From Cupriavidus necator A5-1 (GTDB lineage Bacteria; Pseudomonadota; Gammaproteobacteria; Burkholderiales; Burkholderiaceae): a stretch of DNA of 64,000 bases. Below the pieces are notes generated by a model, which was not told the DNA's origin, searched no databases, and saw only the letters and a program-made list of their open reading frames with translations. Where the stretch lies: positions 1,178,001-1,242,000 of the forward strand of contig NZ_JQLI01000001.1 in assembly GCF_000744095.1 (NCBI RefSeq). Direction: 5' to 3'. Below, piece by piece: positions 1 through 8,844 of this stretch; position 1 is the stretch's first letter, and every line of letters starts with the position of its first letter. The translations under genes and the position numbers were made by a program.

Positions 1-60
1 TGGACACCAAACCACGCGACCCGCATTGTTTTCGCGAGTCAAATCTGCAAGCGTGTAGCC

Positions 61-1437
61 TTAGCCCGCGTTGCAAGCCTGGACCCCTTCTTGCTCCAGG
101 TCCGCAGCGCGGATGGAGGGCGTGCCATCAGATCGGTCAATAAAAGCTACGGCAATCATTGCTATTGCAGCGGGGATTGCCATCAGCAGAAAATTCTGAT
201 GCAAAGGAAGTTGCATACCGACCACGGCACCAAGGATGACCGGCGCCGATATCGCGCCGATTCGGCCAACGCCAGAACCCACGCCGATGCCAGTCGAACG
301 AATCGTCATCGGATAATACTGGCCTGCATAAGCGTAGACGACAATCTGCGTGCCAATTGTCGAAGCGCCAGCTACAAACAGAAGGAAATACAGCACCGGC
401 GTTGATGACTTGAACCCCAATAGCGCAATCGAAGTACCTGCCATTGCAAACATGAAAACAAGCACACCGCGTATGCTCATGCGGTCCGCAAGCATGCCAC
501 CACCAATTGCGCCGAAGATTCCACCGATATTGAGAATGAGGACAAACGTCAGTGCCGATCCAAGACTATAACCAGCGGTGGCCATGAGCTTTGCCAACCA
601 GGAGCTCAGGGCGTAAACCATGAACAGGCACATGAAGAAAACAATCCAGAACATGATGGTGCTCATGCCCCTTCCATCGCTGAAAAGAGTGCGCAACAAG
701 GCCCCGCCACTTCGGTGTTCGCCAATGACGAATTCATCGTCATGGTGAAACACATAGGTGGAATCCAACTTCGCGCAGAGCTGGCTCAACTCCTTTTTGC
801 GATTGTGCTTGACCAGGTATCCAATCGACTCCGGAAGATACTTCAAGATCCAGGGGACCACCAGTACAGGCGCTGCCGCGGCATAGAAAACGGCTTGCCA
901 TCCGTAGGTTCCAATGAGCCCCTTACCGAAGACGGCTGCGATCATGCCACCAACGGAGTAGCCGCTGAACATCACCGTAACCAGCGTCGTCCTGAGCTTG
1001 CGTGGCGAATACTCCGTCATCTGGGCCACGACCGCCGGCATCACCCCGCCAATCCCGATCCCGGCAATGAAGCGTGCGATGCCAAAAGCCAATGGATCGC
1101 TGGCCAAGCCGGCCATCGCAGTAAACAGACTGAACAAAGACACGCAAAGCGCAATTGCGCGACGCCGCCCGATACGGTCGGCGAGCGAGCCAAGCAGTAC
1201 CGCACCGCACATCGCACCAAATAGCGCGGAACTCACCATCATGCCCGCACGGGTAGCATCGACATTCATGTCCTTCATCATGGACGGCAGCGCGATACCG
1301 GAGACAGCAAGGTCATATCCGTCGAATATAATAATCAACGCACACCATGCCAAAACCAACCCGTGAAAAGAATTGAATCTCGCGTCATCAGCGACTTCAA
1401 GTAGATCGATATATCTTCGCTGGCTTCTTTCGCTCAC
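61..1437 (-). CDS. MFS transporter, AAHS (aromatic acid:H+ symporter) family
   Basis: Predicted inner-membrane proton symporter of 458 residues, the usual size for the aromatic acid:H+ symporter family that includes PcaK and BenK. The first membrane segment carries the family hallmark DGYD (residues 39-42), and the loop between segments 2 and 3 has the MFS signature GSLADRIGRRR (83-93). About twelve hydrophobic segments follow, and the C-terminal tail is short and polar. In this family the substrate is usually an aromatic carboxylate such as benzoate or 4-hydroxybenzoate; the exact substrate cannot be read here. The gene lies alone, with a GlxA-type regulator next to it on the same strand upstream, which might control it. 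Confidence 0.9.
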   Translation of the reverse strand: MSERSQRRYIDLLEVADDARFNSFHGLVLAWCALIIIFDGYDLAVSGIALPSMMKDMNVDATRAGMMVSSALFGAMCGAVLLGSLADRIGRRRAIALCVSLFSLFTAMAGLASDPLAFGIARFIAGIGIGGVMPAVVAQMTEYSPRKLRTTLVTVMFSGYSVGGMIAAVFGKGLIGTYGWQAVFYAAAAPVLVVPWILKYLPESIGYLVKHNRKKELSQLCAKLDSTYVFHHDDEFVIGEHRSGGALLRTLFSDGRGMSTIMFWIVFFMCLFMVYALSSWLAKLMATAGYSLGSALTFVLILNIGGIFGAIGGGMLADRMSIRGVLVFMFAMAGTSIALLGFKSSTPVLYFLLFVAGASTIGTQIVVYAYAGQYYPMTIRSTGIGVGSGVGRIGAISAPVILGAVVGMQLPLHQNFLLMAIPAAIAMIAVAFIDRSDGTPSIRAADLEQEGVQACNAG

Positions 1438-1625
1438 CGCCGTCTCCTGCTATTTTTTTGACAACATACAGAACCGCAAAACATGACTTCATTACCAACA
1501 CCGAAGCCATCATCCCCGCGGATGGATGCCCACGATCGGGATTCCTGATTTTTGCCGCCGCCTCTTTCCCTGTCGCTGACAAGAACGAGGTATCATCGGG
1601 CGAGACAAGTATTGCTAGACCTTCT

Positions 1626-2660
1626 TCATGCGTTGGCCATCGTGTCGCGATGGCTGCTCTGATCACGCGTCGGAGGATCAGGCAGCCGTCGCGAACCCGA
1701 GGCAGGATCCAGAAAGTGCGCACGATAGTCCTGGGGTGAAATGCCCAGATTTCGTCGAAATACAGAACGCATCCGGTGTGCCGTGCAGAATCCACACTCA
1801 TATGCGATTGCCTTGATTGGCTTGGATGTGGTTTCAAGCAAGCCTCGGGCCGCGTCCAGGCGGGCCGCTTCGACGAAGTCCATCACGCTCATGCCGGACT
1901 CACGCATGAAAATTCGCGTGAAATGACGAACGCTCATTCTTGCGACGTTCGCGAGAACCTCAAGGGAAAGGTCTGCGGTGAGATTGGAGAAAACGTACGC
2001 TTGAACGCGGGAAACCAATGAATTGGGCTCTACCGATGTATTGAGGTAAGGGCTGAACTGCGACTGCCCGCCTGCGCGATGCGTAAAGAGCAACAACTGC
2101 TTGGCAACATTGATGGCTAGCTCTCGGCCATGGTCTCTCGCAAGCAGGTAGAGGCTCATGTCAATTCCGGCTGTGACGCCAGCGGACGTAACGAGCTTGC
2201 CGTCCTGGATATACAGTTTGTCAGGGCTTACCACAGCCGATGGACACTCCCTGGCAAGATCGGCCGCATCATTCCAGTGTGTCGTGACATGCTTTCCATC
2301 GAGGACCCCGGCTCTGGCCAAGAGAAATGTGCCATTGCAGATCGTACAAACGCATGCCGAGTTCTCGAACGCTGCCCCGAGCCAGGTGTACAGAGAAGGC
2401 GAAAAACTCAGTTGGGGCAATGTTGGCCCTCCGGCTATCAGCAACAGGTCATAGGCGCCATCTGAGTCAGAAAATAGACGGTCTGGATGGATTTCCAGGC
2501 CGTTGGAGCAACGTATCCGCTCCGGTTCAGTTCCCAGAATTTCAAAGGCGTACTGATCTTCCGAAGAAAGAAAGCGATTGGCTTCCGCAAAGACATCGAG
2601 CGGCCCAGAGACATCTAGCCCTTGGACTTCCGGAAACACCAGAACAGCTGCGGTTTTCAT
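1626..2660 (-). CDS. GlxA-family AraC-type transcriptional regulator (DJ-1/PfpI domain + HTH)
   Basis: Predicted 344-residue cytoplasmic regulator. Residues 1-170 form a DJ-1/PfpI (class I glutamine amidotransferase-like) fold with the nucleophile-elbow cysteine in CTICNGTF (C108). The C-terminal third is an AraC-type double helix-turn-helix ending in the typical ISPQDYR segment. The reading frame stays open upstream to 2825, but the family N-terminus MKTAAVLVF fits the ATG at 2658-2660, so I chose that start. No strong Shine-Dalgarno is visible. GlxA-type proteins usually control nearby catabolic or transport genes; the AAHS transporter immediately downstream on the same strand is the natural candidate target (inference). 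Confidence 0.88.
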   Translation of the reverse strand: MKTAAVLVFPEVQGLDVSGPLDVFAEANRFLSSEDQYAFEILGTEPERIRCSNGLEIHPDRLFSDSDGAYDLLLIAGGPTLPQLSFSPSLYTWLGAAFENSACVCTICNGTFLLARAGVLDGKHVTTHWNDAADLARECPSAVVSPDKLYIQDGKLVTSAGVTAGIDMSLYLLARDHGRELAINVAKQLLLFTHRAGGQSQFSPYLNTSVEPNSLVSRVQAYVFSNLTADLSLEVLANVARMSVRHFTRIFMRESGMSVMDFVEAARLDAARGLLETTSKPIKAIAYECGFCTAHRMRSVFRRNLGISPQDYRAHFLDPASGSRRLPDPPTRDQSSHRDTMANA

Positions 2661-2718
2661 GTCAACGCCGACACATCGGGTAAAGCATTCCCTATTTCGG
2701 GGCCCTTGTCGTCGGCCT

Positions 2719-2952
2719 CTACAGAACGTGGCCCGACGCCGTCCCATCGACTGAAGCGGAGCCAGCGTGCTCAAAGCGACCGTCATAAAGCTCGGCAAAT
2801 CTTCCGCTCCGCCCTGCTTCCTCAAGAACGTCTTGCGGAATCAGTGTGGCGAGGAGATAGGTCGAGTACCCCCCGGTCAGCAGCGCCAGCAGAACATATG
2901 TGATGGCAAGTAGCGCGAACATGAACAATCCCGGTCCAGTAGCTTGAAACAA
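2719..2952 (-). other. possible small membrane protein or transporter remnant
   Basis: A 77-codon open frame with a strongly hydrophobic first half (about residues 8-40, one or two membrane spans) and a polar tail. It could be a small membrane protein or the decayed end of a permease. I do not recognise a family, and it may not be a gene. The rest of the 2661-3289 interval shows no other supportable gene; it presumably holds the promoters of the two flanking regulators. Confidence 0.25.
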
Positions 2953-3289
2953 GTGCGCTAAACCGTCCTTCCGAGACGCAGAGCGACACGCGACTTGGCC
3001 CGTTGCTAACCCCTACATACCCATACGAGCCTTCAAGGGGAGTTTAGGCGGTAGCGGACGCATCCCTCGTGTCAGACAGCAAACGAATCCGGCCAAAGAG
3101 CGGTGGTTTTTGGTCTGCATTGGAGAGATAGCATCTCGCCAGGGCGACTGACTTGACCTCCCGCCAATGACCGCGGCTTTGTCATCCATGCTGCGTCACC
3201 CTGGCGCGAGTCGCACGCAGCTCGCCTCTTCCCCCTTAATGCGTCGCTCCGACTGCAAGCATGATTTTGGAATGTTTTAGACTTCAACT

Positions 3290-4417
3290 ATGATTATCTT
3301 CAGCCCGGCAGATTTTTGGTCACGTTTGCCGGGCACAACCGATACAGATCCCCTCGAACATCCATCCGCAATGCCGCCCCGCCAAAGTATCGAGAAAGGC
3401 CCGTTTCAGGGTCTGCTGGCCGACTACACATTGCTTCGCTCCCAAGACGTTGAGGAGACACAGGGCCGGGTTGCGGCGGTGTTTTGTCCACACGTCTTGC
3501 GCGTCGTTGGTGCGCCGCAGCATTTGCACGTCCAGCACAATCTGGTGAAGCTGCATGACACCGCCATCAACTTCCTGTCGTACGGCGCGGACGTAGCGAT
3601 CGACCCGGGCCGCCTGGGCAGCTTTTACCTCGCGCAGATCCCTGTCGCGGGGCACGCGGAAATCTATTGCGGCGCGCAAAGCGTAGTTTCCGACGTCAAG
3701 ACAGCCAGCTTGCTCAGCCCGGACACACCAACCCGCATGCACTGGCACCGGGACTGCGCGCAAGTGTTGCTCTGGATAGAGAAGGCGGCGATGGAGCACC
3801 GCTTTGCCTTGCTGACCGGGCGCGACCCGGACGGCCCCCTCGCGTTCGATCCGTCGCTGCCCCAGCACACAGGTCTTTCCAGCCCCTGGACGCAAGCTGT
3901 ACTCGACCTCGCAAGGAATATCGATCAACACGGCACCTACTGGCTGCAATTTCCCGCCGCGGTGGCGTCGATGGAGGACTATCTGTTGCGGACACTGCTC
4001 CTGCTTCAGCCGCACACCTATACCCATCTGCTGGCACGCAGCGCCGAACCTGCCAGGCCGCGTCATATGCAGCGGGTCATCGACTACGTCCACGCGAATG
4101 CAGACACGACGCTGACCGTCGCAGATCTGGCGCAGATCGCGTGCGTCAGTGTCCGTGCCCTGGAGGAAGGCTTCCGGCGTTATCTCAATACAACGCCGGT
4201 CGGGTACTTGCGCGACGTAAGGCTGGACGTCGTGCGACAGGCACTTATCGCCGCAGCGGGAGCCGAGCACGCCTCCATCACGGAGATTGCATATCGGTTT
4301 GGCTTTACTCATCTCGGCCGGTTTGCGGCCTACTACAAGAAGCGCTTCGGCGTGTCTCCTTCAACCACGTTGCGCGGCGAGGCAGCGGAACGCCATTTCA
4401 GCGATACGCGACGTTGA
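3290..4417 (+). CDS. AraC/XylS-family transcriptional regulator
   Basis: Predicted 375-residue DNA-binding regulator. The N-terminal ~210 residues resemble the AraC-binding-like domain (type 2) of XylS/BenR/AntR-type regulators, with the characteristic FCPH segment and a GSFYLAQIPVAGHAEI stretch. The last ~110 residues are the AraC double HTH (TVADLAQIACVSVRALEEGF and ITEIAYRFGFTHLGRFAAYY). In this subfamily ligands are often aromatic acids. The start is uncertain: ATG at 3290 has no clear ribosome-binding site, and an internal ATG at 3371 is an alternative. The gene is not obviously in an operon; the next convincing gene is 770 bases away on the other strand. Confidence 0.87.
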   Translation: MIIFSPADFWSRLPGTTDTDPLEHPSAMPPRQSIEKGPFQGLLADYTLLRSQDVEETQGRVAAVFCPHVLRVVGAPQHLHVQHNLVKLHDTAINFLSYGADVAIDPGRLGSFYLAQIPVAGHAEIYCGAQSVVSDVKTASLLSPDTPTRMHWHRDCAQVLLWIEKAAMEHRFALLTGRDPDGPLAFDPSLPQHTGLSSPWTQAVLDLARNIDQHGTYWLQFPAAVASMEDYLLRTLLLLQPHTYTHLLARSAEPARPRHMQRVIDYVHANADTTLTVADLAQIACVSVRALEEGFRRYLNTTPVGYLRDVRLDVVRQALIAAAGAEHASITEIAYRFGFTHLGRFAAYYKKRFGVSPSTTLRGEAAERHFSDTRR

Positions 4418-4975
4418 GGCCTACGGTCTCCCCAGCCTCACCATGACTGGGCAGAGCGCCCTTTGGCATCCTTTCAGTCGTTGATACAACAATAGCGCTG
4501 CGCACCGCGGCACTGACACCCTCTGCCCGAGCCCGGTTGGCCAGTGGCTCCTTCTTGCTGCTGCATCGCCGGCTCCTCACCTGACGGTCCGGTTCACCAT
4601 TCCAGTGGATGGGTCAAGAAATCGACGAGGCGGCCGTCAATACGGGACTCCCACTCCCTGTCTGCGCCATGCGTTACATCCCGATCCGAGACCAGCACCT
4701 CGCTATCCTAGCCCGCGACCGCGATGCCTGGAGGGATCGGGCGGAACGACGCTTTGACGTCGAAAGTCTGATTTGGGCCTGCGCCCGGATGCCGCCACTT
4801 GCGATCCAGGGGTGGTGGCCGACGCTATCCGGGAGTGGTTCGATAGTTTCGACGAAGGCATTCCGACATGGTGGCTGGCTTCGCAAGATCGATAAAAAAG
4901 GGCCGCATCAGGGGCTACCGCACTTGGCCAGCCGCGGCGACCGAGACTGCCTGACTGCCGTCGGCGTCGGCAACT
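4418..4975. other. gene-poor interval
   Basis: No supportable gene. A 123-codon plus-strand frame at 4609-4980 has no recognisable domain and no ribosome-binding site, and I do not call it. The interval ends in the inverted repeat at 4976-5060. Confidence 0.5.
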
Positions 4976-5060
4976 GTTAAGGATTGTTTGATGTCTGCCC
5001 TCGTCTGCCGGACTGTGAGAGGCGGTGGCGCCTGTGGGCAGGCGTCGAACAATCCTTAAC
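4976..5060. repeat. 85-bp element with 24-bp imperfect terminal inverted repeats
   Basis: Left arm 4976-4999 begins GTTAAGGATTGTT; right arm 5037-5060 ends AACAATCCTTAAC. The arms pair over 24 bases with three mismatches (each T versus C). The 37-bp centre is GC-rich. It looks like a small palindromic intergenic element (REP-like or a short MITE). A related-looking string, AACAATCGCTTACAG, occurs at 17025-17039. Confidence 0.6.
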
Positions 5061-5121
5061 AGAAGCGGACCTCTGAGTGGAAGCTGCGAACTGCAGCTAA
5101 GGGGTTATGTCGTGCCCCCAA

Positions 5122-5152
5122 GAGAAAAACGCGCATAAAGGCGCGCTTCTCA
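5122..5152 (-). terminator. intrinsic terminator downstream of the AhpD-like gene
   Basis: Read on the minus strand, an 8-bp stem (AAGCGCGC / GCGCGTTT, one G-T wobble) with a 6-nt loop is followed by a T-rich run. It lies about 40 bases past the stop codon at 5188, at the expected place for terminating the cupin/AhpD-like transcript. Confidence 0.6.
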
Positions 5153-5187
5153 ATTGACTTCACCTGGCACCCGGGGGGGAACACGCA

Positions 5188-5643
5188 TCAGTTTTTCCCA
5201 GCCAGTGCGGAGTCGGGTGAGCGGCGGAAGCTGATGGCGAGCCGCTTATAGGCGTTCATCAGGCTGATCGCCATGGTGACGTCAGCGAGCTCTTTCTCGC
5301 TGAACGCCGCAGCAGTGACCTTGATATCATTGTCTGGCACGTGGGTGTCCGCCACGCGCGTCACGGACTCAGCCCATGCCAGCGCAGCCTTCTCGCGGTC
5401 ACTGAACAACGGCCCCGCTTCATGCCAGGCTTGCACGAGCGCAAGCTTCTCGGGCGTCACGCCTTTCTTGATCAGGTCACGGGTGTGCATGTCCAGGCAA
5501 TAGGCGCACCCATTATTCTGGCTCACGCGCAGATAGACCAGCTCGACGAGGACGTCTTCGAGGCCCGACTGCATGACATAGCCATACACGCCGCCAAATG
5601 CCTTCACACCGCCAGGCGCGGCCTTGGTGTAATCCAGTCTCAT
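5188..5643 (-). CDS. carboxymuconolactone decarboxylase / AhpD-like protein
   Basis: Predicted 151-residue all-helical protein of the CMD/AhpD superfamily. It has the AhpD-type redox motif C46-x2-C49-x3-H53 (GCAYCLDMHTRD), which in AhpD alkylhydroperoxidases carries disulfide chemistry, so a peroxidase-like or thiol-redox role is more likely than muconolactone decarboxylation. It lies 9 bases downstream of the secreted cupin gene in the same orientation, so the two are probably co-transcribed. A terminator-like hairpin follows. The divergent MocR-type gene at 6130 is a likely regulator of this pair (inference). Confidence 0.9.
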   Translation of the reverse strand: MRLDYTKAAPGGVKAFGGVYGYVMQSGLEDVLVELVYLRVSQNNGCAYCLDMHTRDLIKKGVTPEKLALVQAWHEAGPLFSDREKAALAWAESVTRVADTHVPDNDIKVTAAAFSEKELADVTMAISLMNAYKRLAISFRRSPDSALAGKN

Positions 5644-5652
5644 CTCAAACTC

Positions 5653-6069
5653 CTACTTGTCGTTGGTCGTCAGTTCCTTGTCGTCCGAATCGACGACAAA
5701 CACCGCGAGCAGTTTTGCCGGCCTGGTCTTGCTCGCATTGCGGCTCACCGGATGGCGTGAGCCTGGCTCCTCGAAGAAGCTCTCACCCGCCCTGTACACG
5801 CGTTCCGGCTCGTCGTTCACCTTGCTGGCGACGCTGCCCGAGACGACGTATGCGTAGATGAATGACGACTTTGCATGGGTATGAGGATGCGAAGCGCCTC
5901 CGGGCGGATAAAGGACCTCCACTGCGATGAGCGACTTGCCCGGGATGTTGGGAATCGCCCGGGTGAAGTTCGGCTTGACCGTATCGCCGACGGTGTGAGC
6001 GGCGGCAGCCCCGGTGAAGGCCATACTCGTAGCCGCCACGAGAGAGAGAAGAAAGCGTTGAAGTTTCAT
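5653..6069 (-). CDS. secreted/periplasmic cupin-domain protein
   Basis: Predicted 138-residue protein with a clear signal peptide (MKLQRFLLSLVAATSMAF...AAAAH; likely cut near residue 24) and a single cupin barrel. The metal-site motif is recognisable in PPGGASHPHTHAKSSF and the second half in GESFFEEPGSRHPVS. Such proteins often occur beside AhpD/CMD-like genes and a MocR-type regulator, as here. The open frame extends far upstream but the signal peptide fixes the start at 6069. Substrate unknown. Confidence 0.88.
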   Translation of the reverse strand: MKLQRFLLSLVAATSMAFTGAAAAHTVGDTVKPNFTRAIPNIPGKSLIAVEVLYPPGGASHPHTHAKSSFIYAYVVSGSVASKVNDEPERVYRAGESFFEEPGSRHPVSRNASKTRPAKLLAVFVVDSDDKELTTNDK

Positions 6070-6129
6070 GTTTATCTCCTGAAAGGCTAGAATCATGCTC
6101 TCCCGGAGGTTCATGAAAAAGAACCAAGA

Positions 6130-7569
6130 ATGCAATTTCTTGATGCACCAGACGCTATGCAAATCCTGGATCTGAAACTTGACCGTGCGTCCAAGACTTC
6201 GCTGGCGGAGCAGATTCGGCTCGGCATTACCGGTGCAATTGAGAATGGGGTACTCGTTCCCGGTGCCAGACTGCCATCCTGGGTGGATCTTGCCGCACAG
6301 CTTGGTGTTGCTCGAGGCACCGTCAAGACTGCATATGAGCGGCTGACCGACGCACAATTGGTCGTTTCATCACGCGCTGGCGGGACCAGAGTCTCGGAGC
6401 ATGCTGCCGTCGCGAGCCCAATCACGGAACGTGCGCGTTCCATCGAGTCCGATCTGCAATCAGCGCTGTACCAGCATTTCCTGCCCGGGCCTGCGGTCTT
6501 TCAAATGGGCGTGCCGGCATCGGACTGCTTTCCGGCAGCATTGTTCTCGCGGCTGCGAGCCCGTGCGGCACGCGACGAAGTCGAAGCGCCTGCAGCGTAT
6601 CCAGACCCGAGAGGCGAACATGAACTCCGACGAGAGATCGCAGCGCATCTGGCCTTGGCACGCGGCATTGAATGCCAGCCCTCGCAGATTTTCATTACGG
6701 CGGGATGTTCAGGAGCGCTCGGTGTGGTGCTGCGAGTGATTCAGGCCGAAGGCCGAAAGGCATGGGTCGAGAATCCGGGATTTTTTCCCAGCCGCAGGGC
6801 ATTGGAAATTTCCCAGCTCGCAACGGTTCCCATCCCGGTAGACGAAGAAGGCATTGATGTCAGCTACGGCGAAATGCACGCACCAGATGCCGCGGTGGCT
6901 TTGGTCACCGCCGGGCAACAAGCGCCACTGGGTCCGACATTGTCGCTCGCGCGCCGAGTGCGAATCCTCGAATGGGCGACACGCGTGAATGCCTGGATCA
7001 TCGAAGACGATTACCTGGGCGAACTCCAACTGACACGCCGCGCGGCTCCCGCACTGGCGTCACTCGATCGTGCGGGGCGGGTGATTCATATTGGGTCTTT
7101 CAGCAAGACGGTCAGTCCGACGCTGCGGCTTGGATTTGTCGTGGTGCCGCCCACCTTAGTAGCCCGATTCGATGAAGCCGTGGCCTGCCTTGCGTCAGCG
7201 CCCGGACCGGCAGTGCAAATGGCGACTGCTGAATTCATGCGGGATGGTCACTATATTCGACACTTGCGCCGTATGAAGCGCATTTATGCAGGCCGAAGCA
7301 ATGCACTGCTGGCTGCGCTGAGATCCAAGGGATTCCAGGCCTATCCGGCCGGACTTGCCGTGGTGATGAGGCTTCCAGATGGCGCCGACGACAAGACGAT
7401 CGCTCGAGAAGCCTATGCCTATGGACTTGCGCCCGCCCCATTGTCGGGGTGGTATTGCTCGGCGTCTACTCAGCGATCGGGATTACTCCTCGGTGTTGCG
7501 ACAGCAATTGAACAGCAGGTGCCGACTGCCTGTGATCGCTTGCAACACCTGATCAGGAAGTTCTCCTAG
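6130..7569 (+). CDS. MocR/PdxR-type transcriptional regulator (GntR HTH + aminotransferase fold)
   Basis: Predicted 479-residue regulator. Residues ~15-80 form a GntR winged helix (SLAEQIRLGITGAIENGVL...LGVARGTVKTAYERL). The rest is a type I aminotransferase-like domain with the PLP-binding lysine in GSFSKTVSPTLRLGF (about K326). MocR proteins bind PLP and usually control a divergently transcribed neighbour; here the cupin/AhpD-like pair starts 60 bases away on the opposite strand, so the 6070-6129 gap should hold both promoters and the operator. An internal ATG at 6157 is an alternative start. Confidence 0.9.
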   Translation: MQFLDAPDAMQILDLKLDRASKTSLAEQIRLGITGAIENGVLVPGARLPSWVDLAAQLGVARGTVKTAYERLTDAQLVVSSRAGGTRVSEHAAVASPITERARSIESDLQSALYQHFLPGPAVFQMGVPASDCFPAALFSRLRARAARDEVEAPAAYPDPRGEHELRREIAAHLALARGIECQPSQIFITAGCSGALGVVLRVIQAEGRKAWVENPGFFPSRRALEISQLATVPIPVDEEGIDVSYGEMHAPDAAVALVTAGQQAPLGPTLSLARRVRILEWATRVNAWIIEDDYLGELQLTRRAAPALASLDRAGRVIHIGSFSKTVSPTLRLGFVVVPPTLVARFDEAVACLASAPGPAVQMATAEFMRDGHYIRHLRRMKRIYAGRSNALLAALRSKGFQAYPAGLAVVMRLPDGADDKTIAREAYAYGLAPAPLSGWYCSASTQRSGLLLGVATAIEQQVPTACDRLQHLIRKFS

Positions 7570-7753
7570 TGCAAAGGCACTGGCAACACATGGGAAGGGT
7601 GGTACACGACTTCTTCAGGTTTTTGGTGCTTTTTAAGGGCCCAACAAACGGACACAATGCTTTCACCGAATCAGAACGGGGCGTCACTCCGCTCCGCTGT
7701 GTCGTTGGCTTATCGCTGCGCTGCCAGGCTGCGCAGCTCCGAGGAGAAAGCTC

Positions 7754-8740
7754 ATGAAGATTTTCGTTGCAGGCGCCACTGGCGCTATCGGACTGCCGCT
7801 TGTGCGCGTACTTCGCGCGCTGAACCATGAAGTCACAGGAATGACTCGCGCCGGCGCCGGCGCCGGCGCCGGCGCAGGCGCAGGCGCAGGCGCAGGCGCA
7901 GGCGCCGACAGACTGCGCGAGATCGGCGCCACAGTGTCCTTTGCGGATGCCTTTGACCCGCAGTCTGTTCGGAACGCCATCGAAGCAGCTTCGCCCGACG
8001 TGGTTATCGACCAACTTACGTGGCTTCCCGCGAATCCGGCCGACATCATCAAATCGATGCCCAACGATACCCGCCTGCATCGGGAGGGGGGCAGCAATTT
8101 GCTGGCCGCTGCCGAGGCAGGGGGCAGCAATTTGCTGGCCGCTGCCGAGGCGCTGGGCGTGAAACGCTATATCGTGCAATCGCGTGGCTTTTACCTGAAT
8201 GCCCCGCCCGGGGAGCTTGCCGACGAAACGGCCGGGCTTCGCTGTGACGCCCCTGGCGAAATCGGCGAAAGCGCGCGGGTCATCGGCGCGTATGAGGACT
8301 CCGTCACGGGCTCGGCCTCGGTGGAAGGCGTGGTCCTGCGCTATGGATTCTTCTATGGTCCTGGCACGTGGTACAGGCCTGACGGAGCCATTGCGGAGCA
8401 GGCACGGAGAGGCGAAACGTCGATCATTGGGGACGGCAATGCCGTCTGGTCGTTTGTCCATATCGATGATGCGGTCGCGGCGACCGTTGCTTCGTTGATG
8501 GCCGAACCCGGCGTGTACAACGTGGTCGATGATGACCCGCTCCCCGTCGCCAAATGGATGCCAGCATTCGCGCGCTGGGTCGATGCGCCAGAGCCTGCCC
8601 GCGTTAGCGTCGTGGAAGCCCGGAAGGCCGCAGGTGACGAAGCGGTCTACTACCATACCTGCCTGACGGGCGCCTCGAACAGTGCGGCGAAGGCGAAGCT
8701 GGGGTTCGCCCCGCGGCCGTTGCTATGGAAGGATGCTTGA
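7754..8740 (+). CDS. NAD-dependent epimerase/dehydratase family protein with internal repeats
   Basis: Predicted 328-residue atypical SDR protein. The N-terminal Rossmann motif is VAGATGAIGLPLVR (residues 5-18) and the family context continues with the VEGVVLRYGFFYGPGTWY and SFVHIDDA segments. The ribosome-binding site is good (gaggaga before ATG). Two features are odd: residues ~33-51 are an alternating Ala-Gly tract encoded by nine tandem GGCGCM hexamers, and residues ~112-133 are an exact 11-residue tandem duplication (GGSNLLAAAEA twice). Both keep the frame. The Ala-Gly tract sits where relatives have a short loop after the second beta strand, so the NAD(P) site may still form. Substrate unknown. 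Confidence 0.85.
   Translation: MKIFVAGATGAIGLPLVRVLRALNHEVTGMTRAGAGAGAGAGAGAGAGAGADRLREIGATVSFADAFDPQSVRNAIEAASPDVVIDQLTWLPANPADIIKSMPNDTRLHREGGSNLLAAAEAGGSNLLAAAEALGVKRYIVQSRGFYLNAPPGELADETAGLRCDAPGEIGESARVIGAYEDSVTGSASVEGVVLRYGFFYGPGTWYRPDGAIAEQARRGETSIIGDGNAVWSFVHIDDAVAATVASLMAEPGVYNVVDDDPLPVAKWMPAFARWVDAPEPARVSVVEARKAAGDEAVYYHTCLTGASNSAAKAKLGFAPRPLLWKDA
7853..7906 (+). repeat. hexanucleotide microsatellite (GGCGCM)x9 inside a coding sequence
   Basis: Nine consecutive units: three GGCGCC, five GGCGCA, one GGCGCC. They are in frame and encode (Gly-Ala)9. Copy-number change would alter the protein two residues at a time without frameshift. Confidence 0.95.
8087..8152 (+). repeat. 33-bp tandem duplication inside the epimerase-like gene
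   Basis: Two adjacent 33-bp units (8087-8119 and 8120-8152) differ only in the last base (A versus G). The duplication is in frame and adds GGSNLLAAAEA. Confidence 0.95.
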
Positions 8741-8844
8741 GCGTGACTTGCCCTCTTGGGATGTCCTCAGGCGAGTGCCCTGAAAAAATTGGGACTCTTG
8801 CGAGTCCCATCCCAGATCCGCAACCCCGAGTGGTCGCTTTACCT

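Noticed and set aside
3320..4312. 330-codon minus-strand frame
   Set aside because: Antisense to the AraC/XylS-type regulator; no family features.
4609..4980. 123-codon plus-strand frame
   Set aside because: No recognisable domain, no ribosome-binding site, and its end runs into the inverted repeat.
7853..7906. Short tandem repeats considered as a CRISPR array
   Set aside because: Six-base units with no spacers, in frame in a coding gene: a microsatellite.
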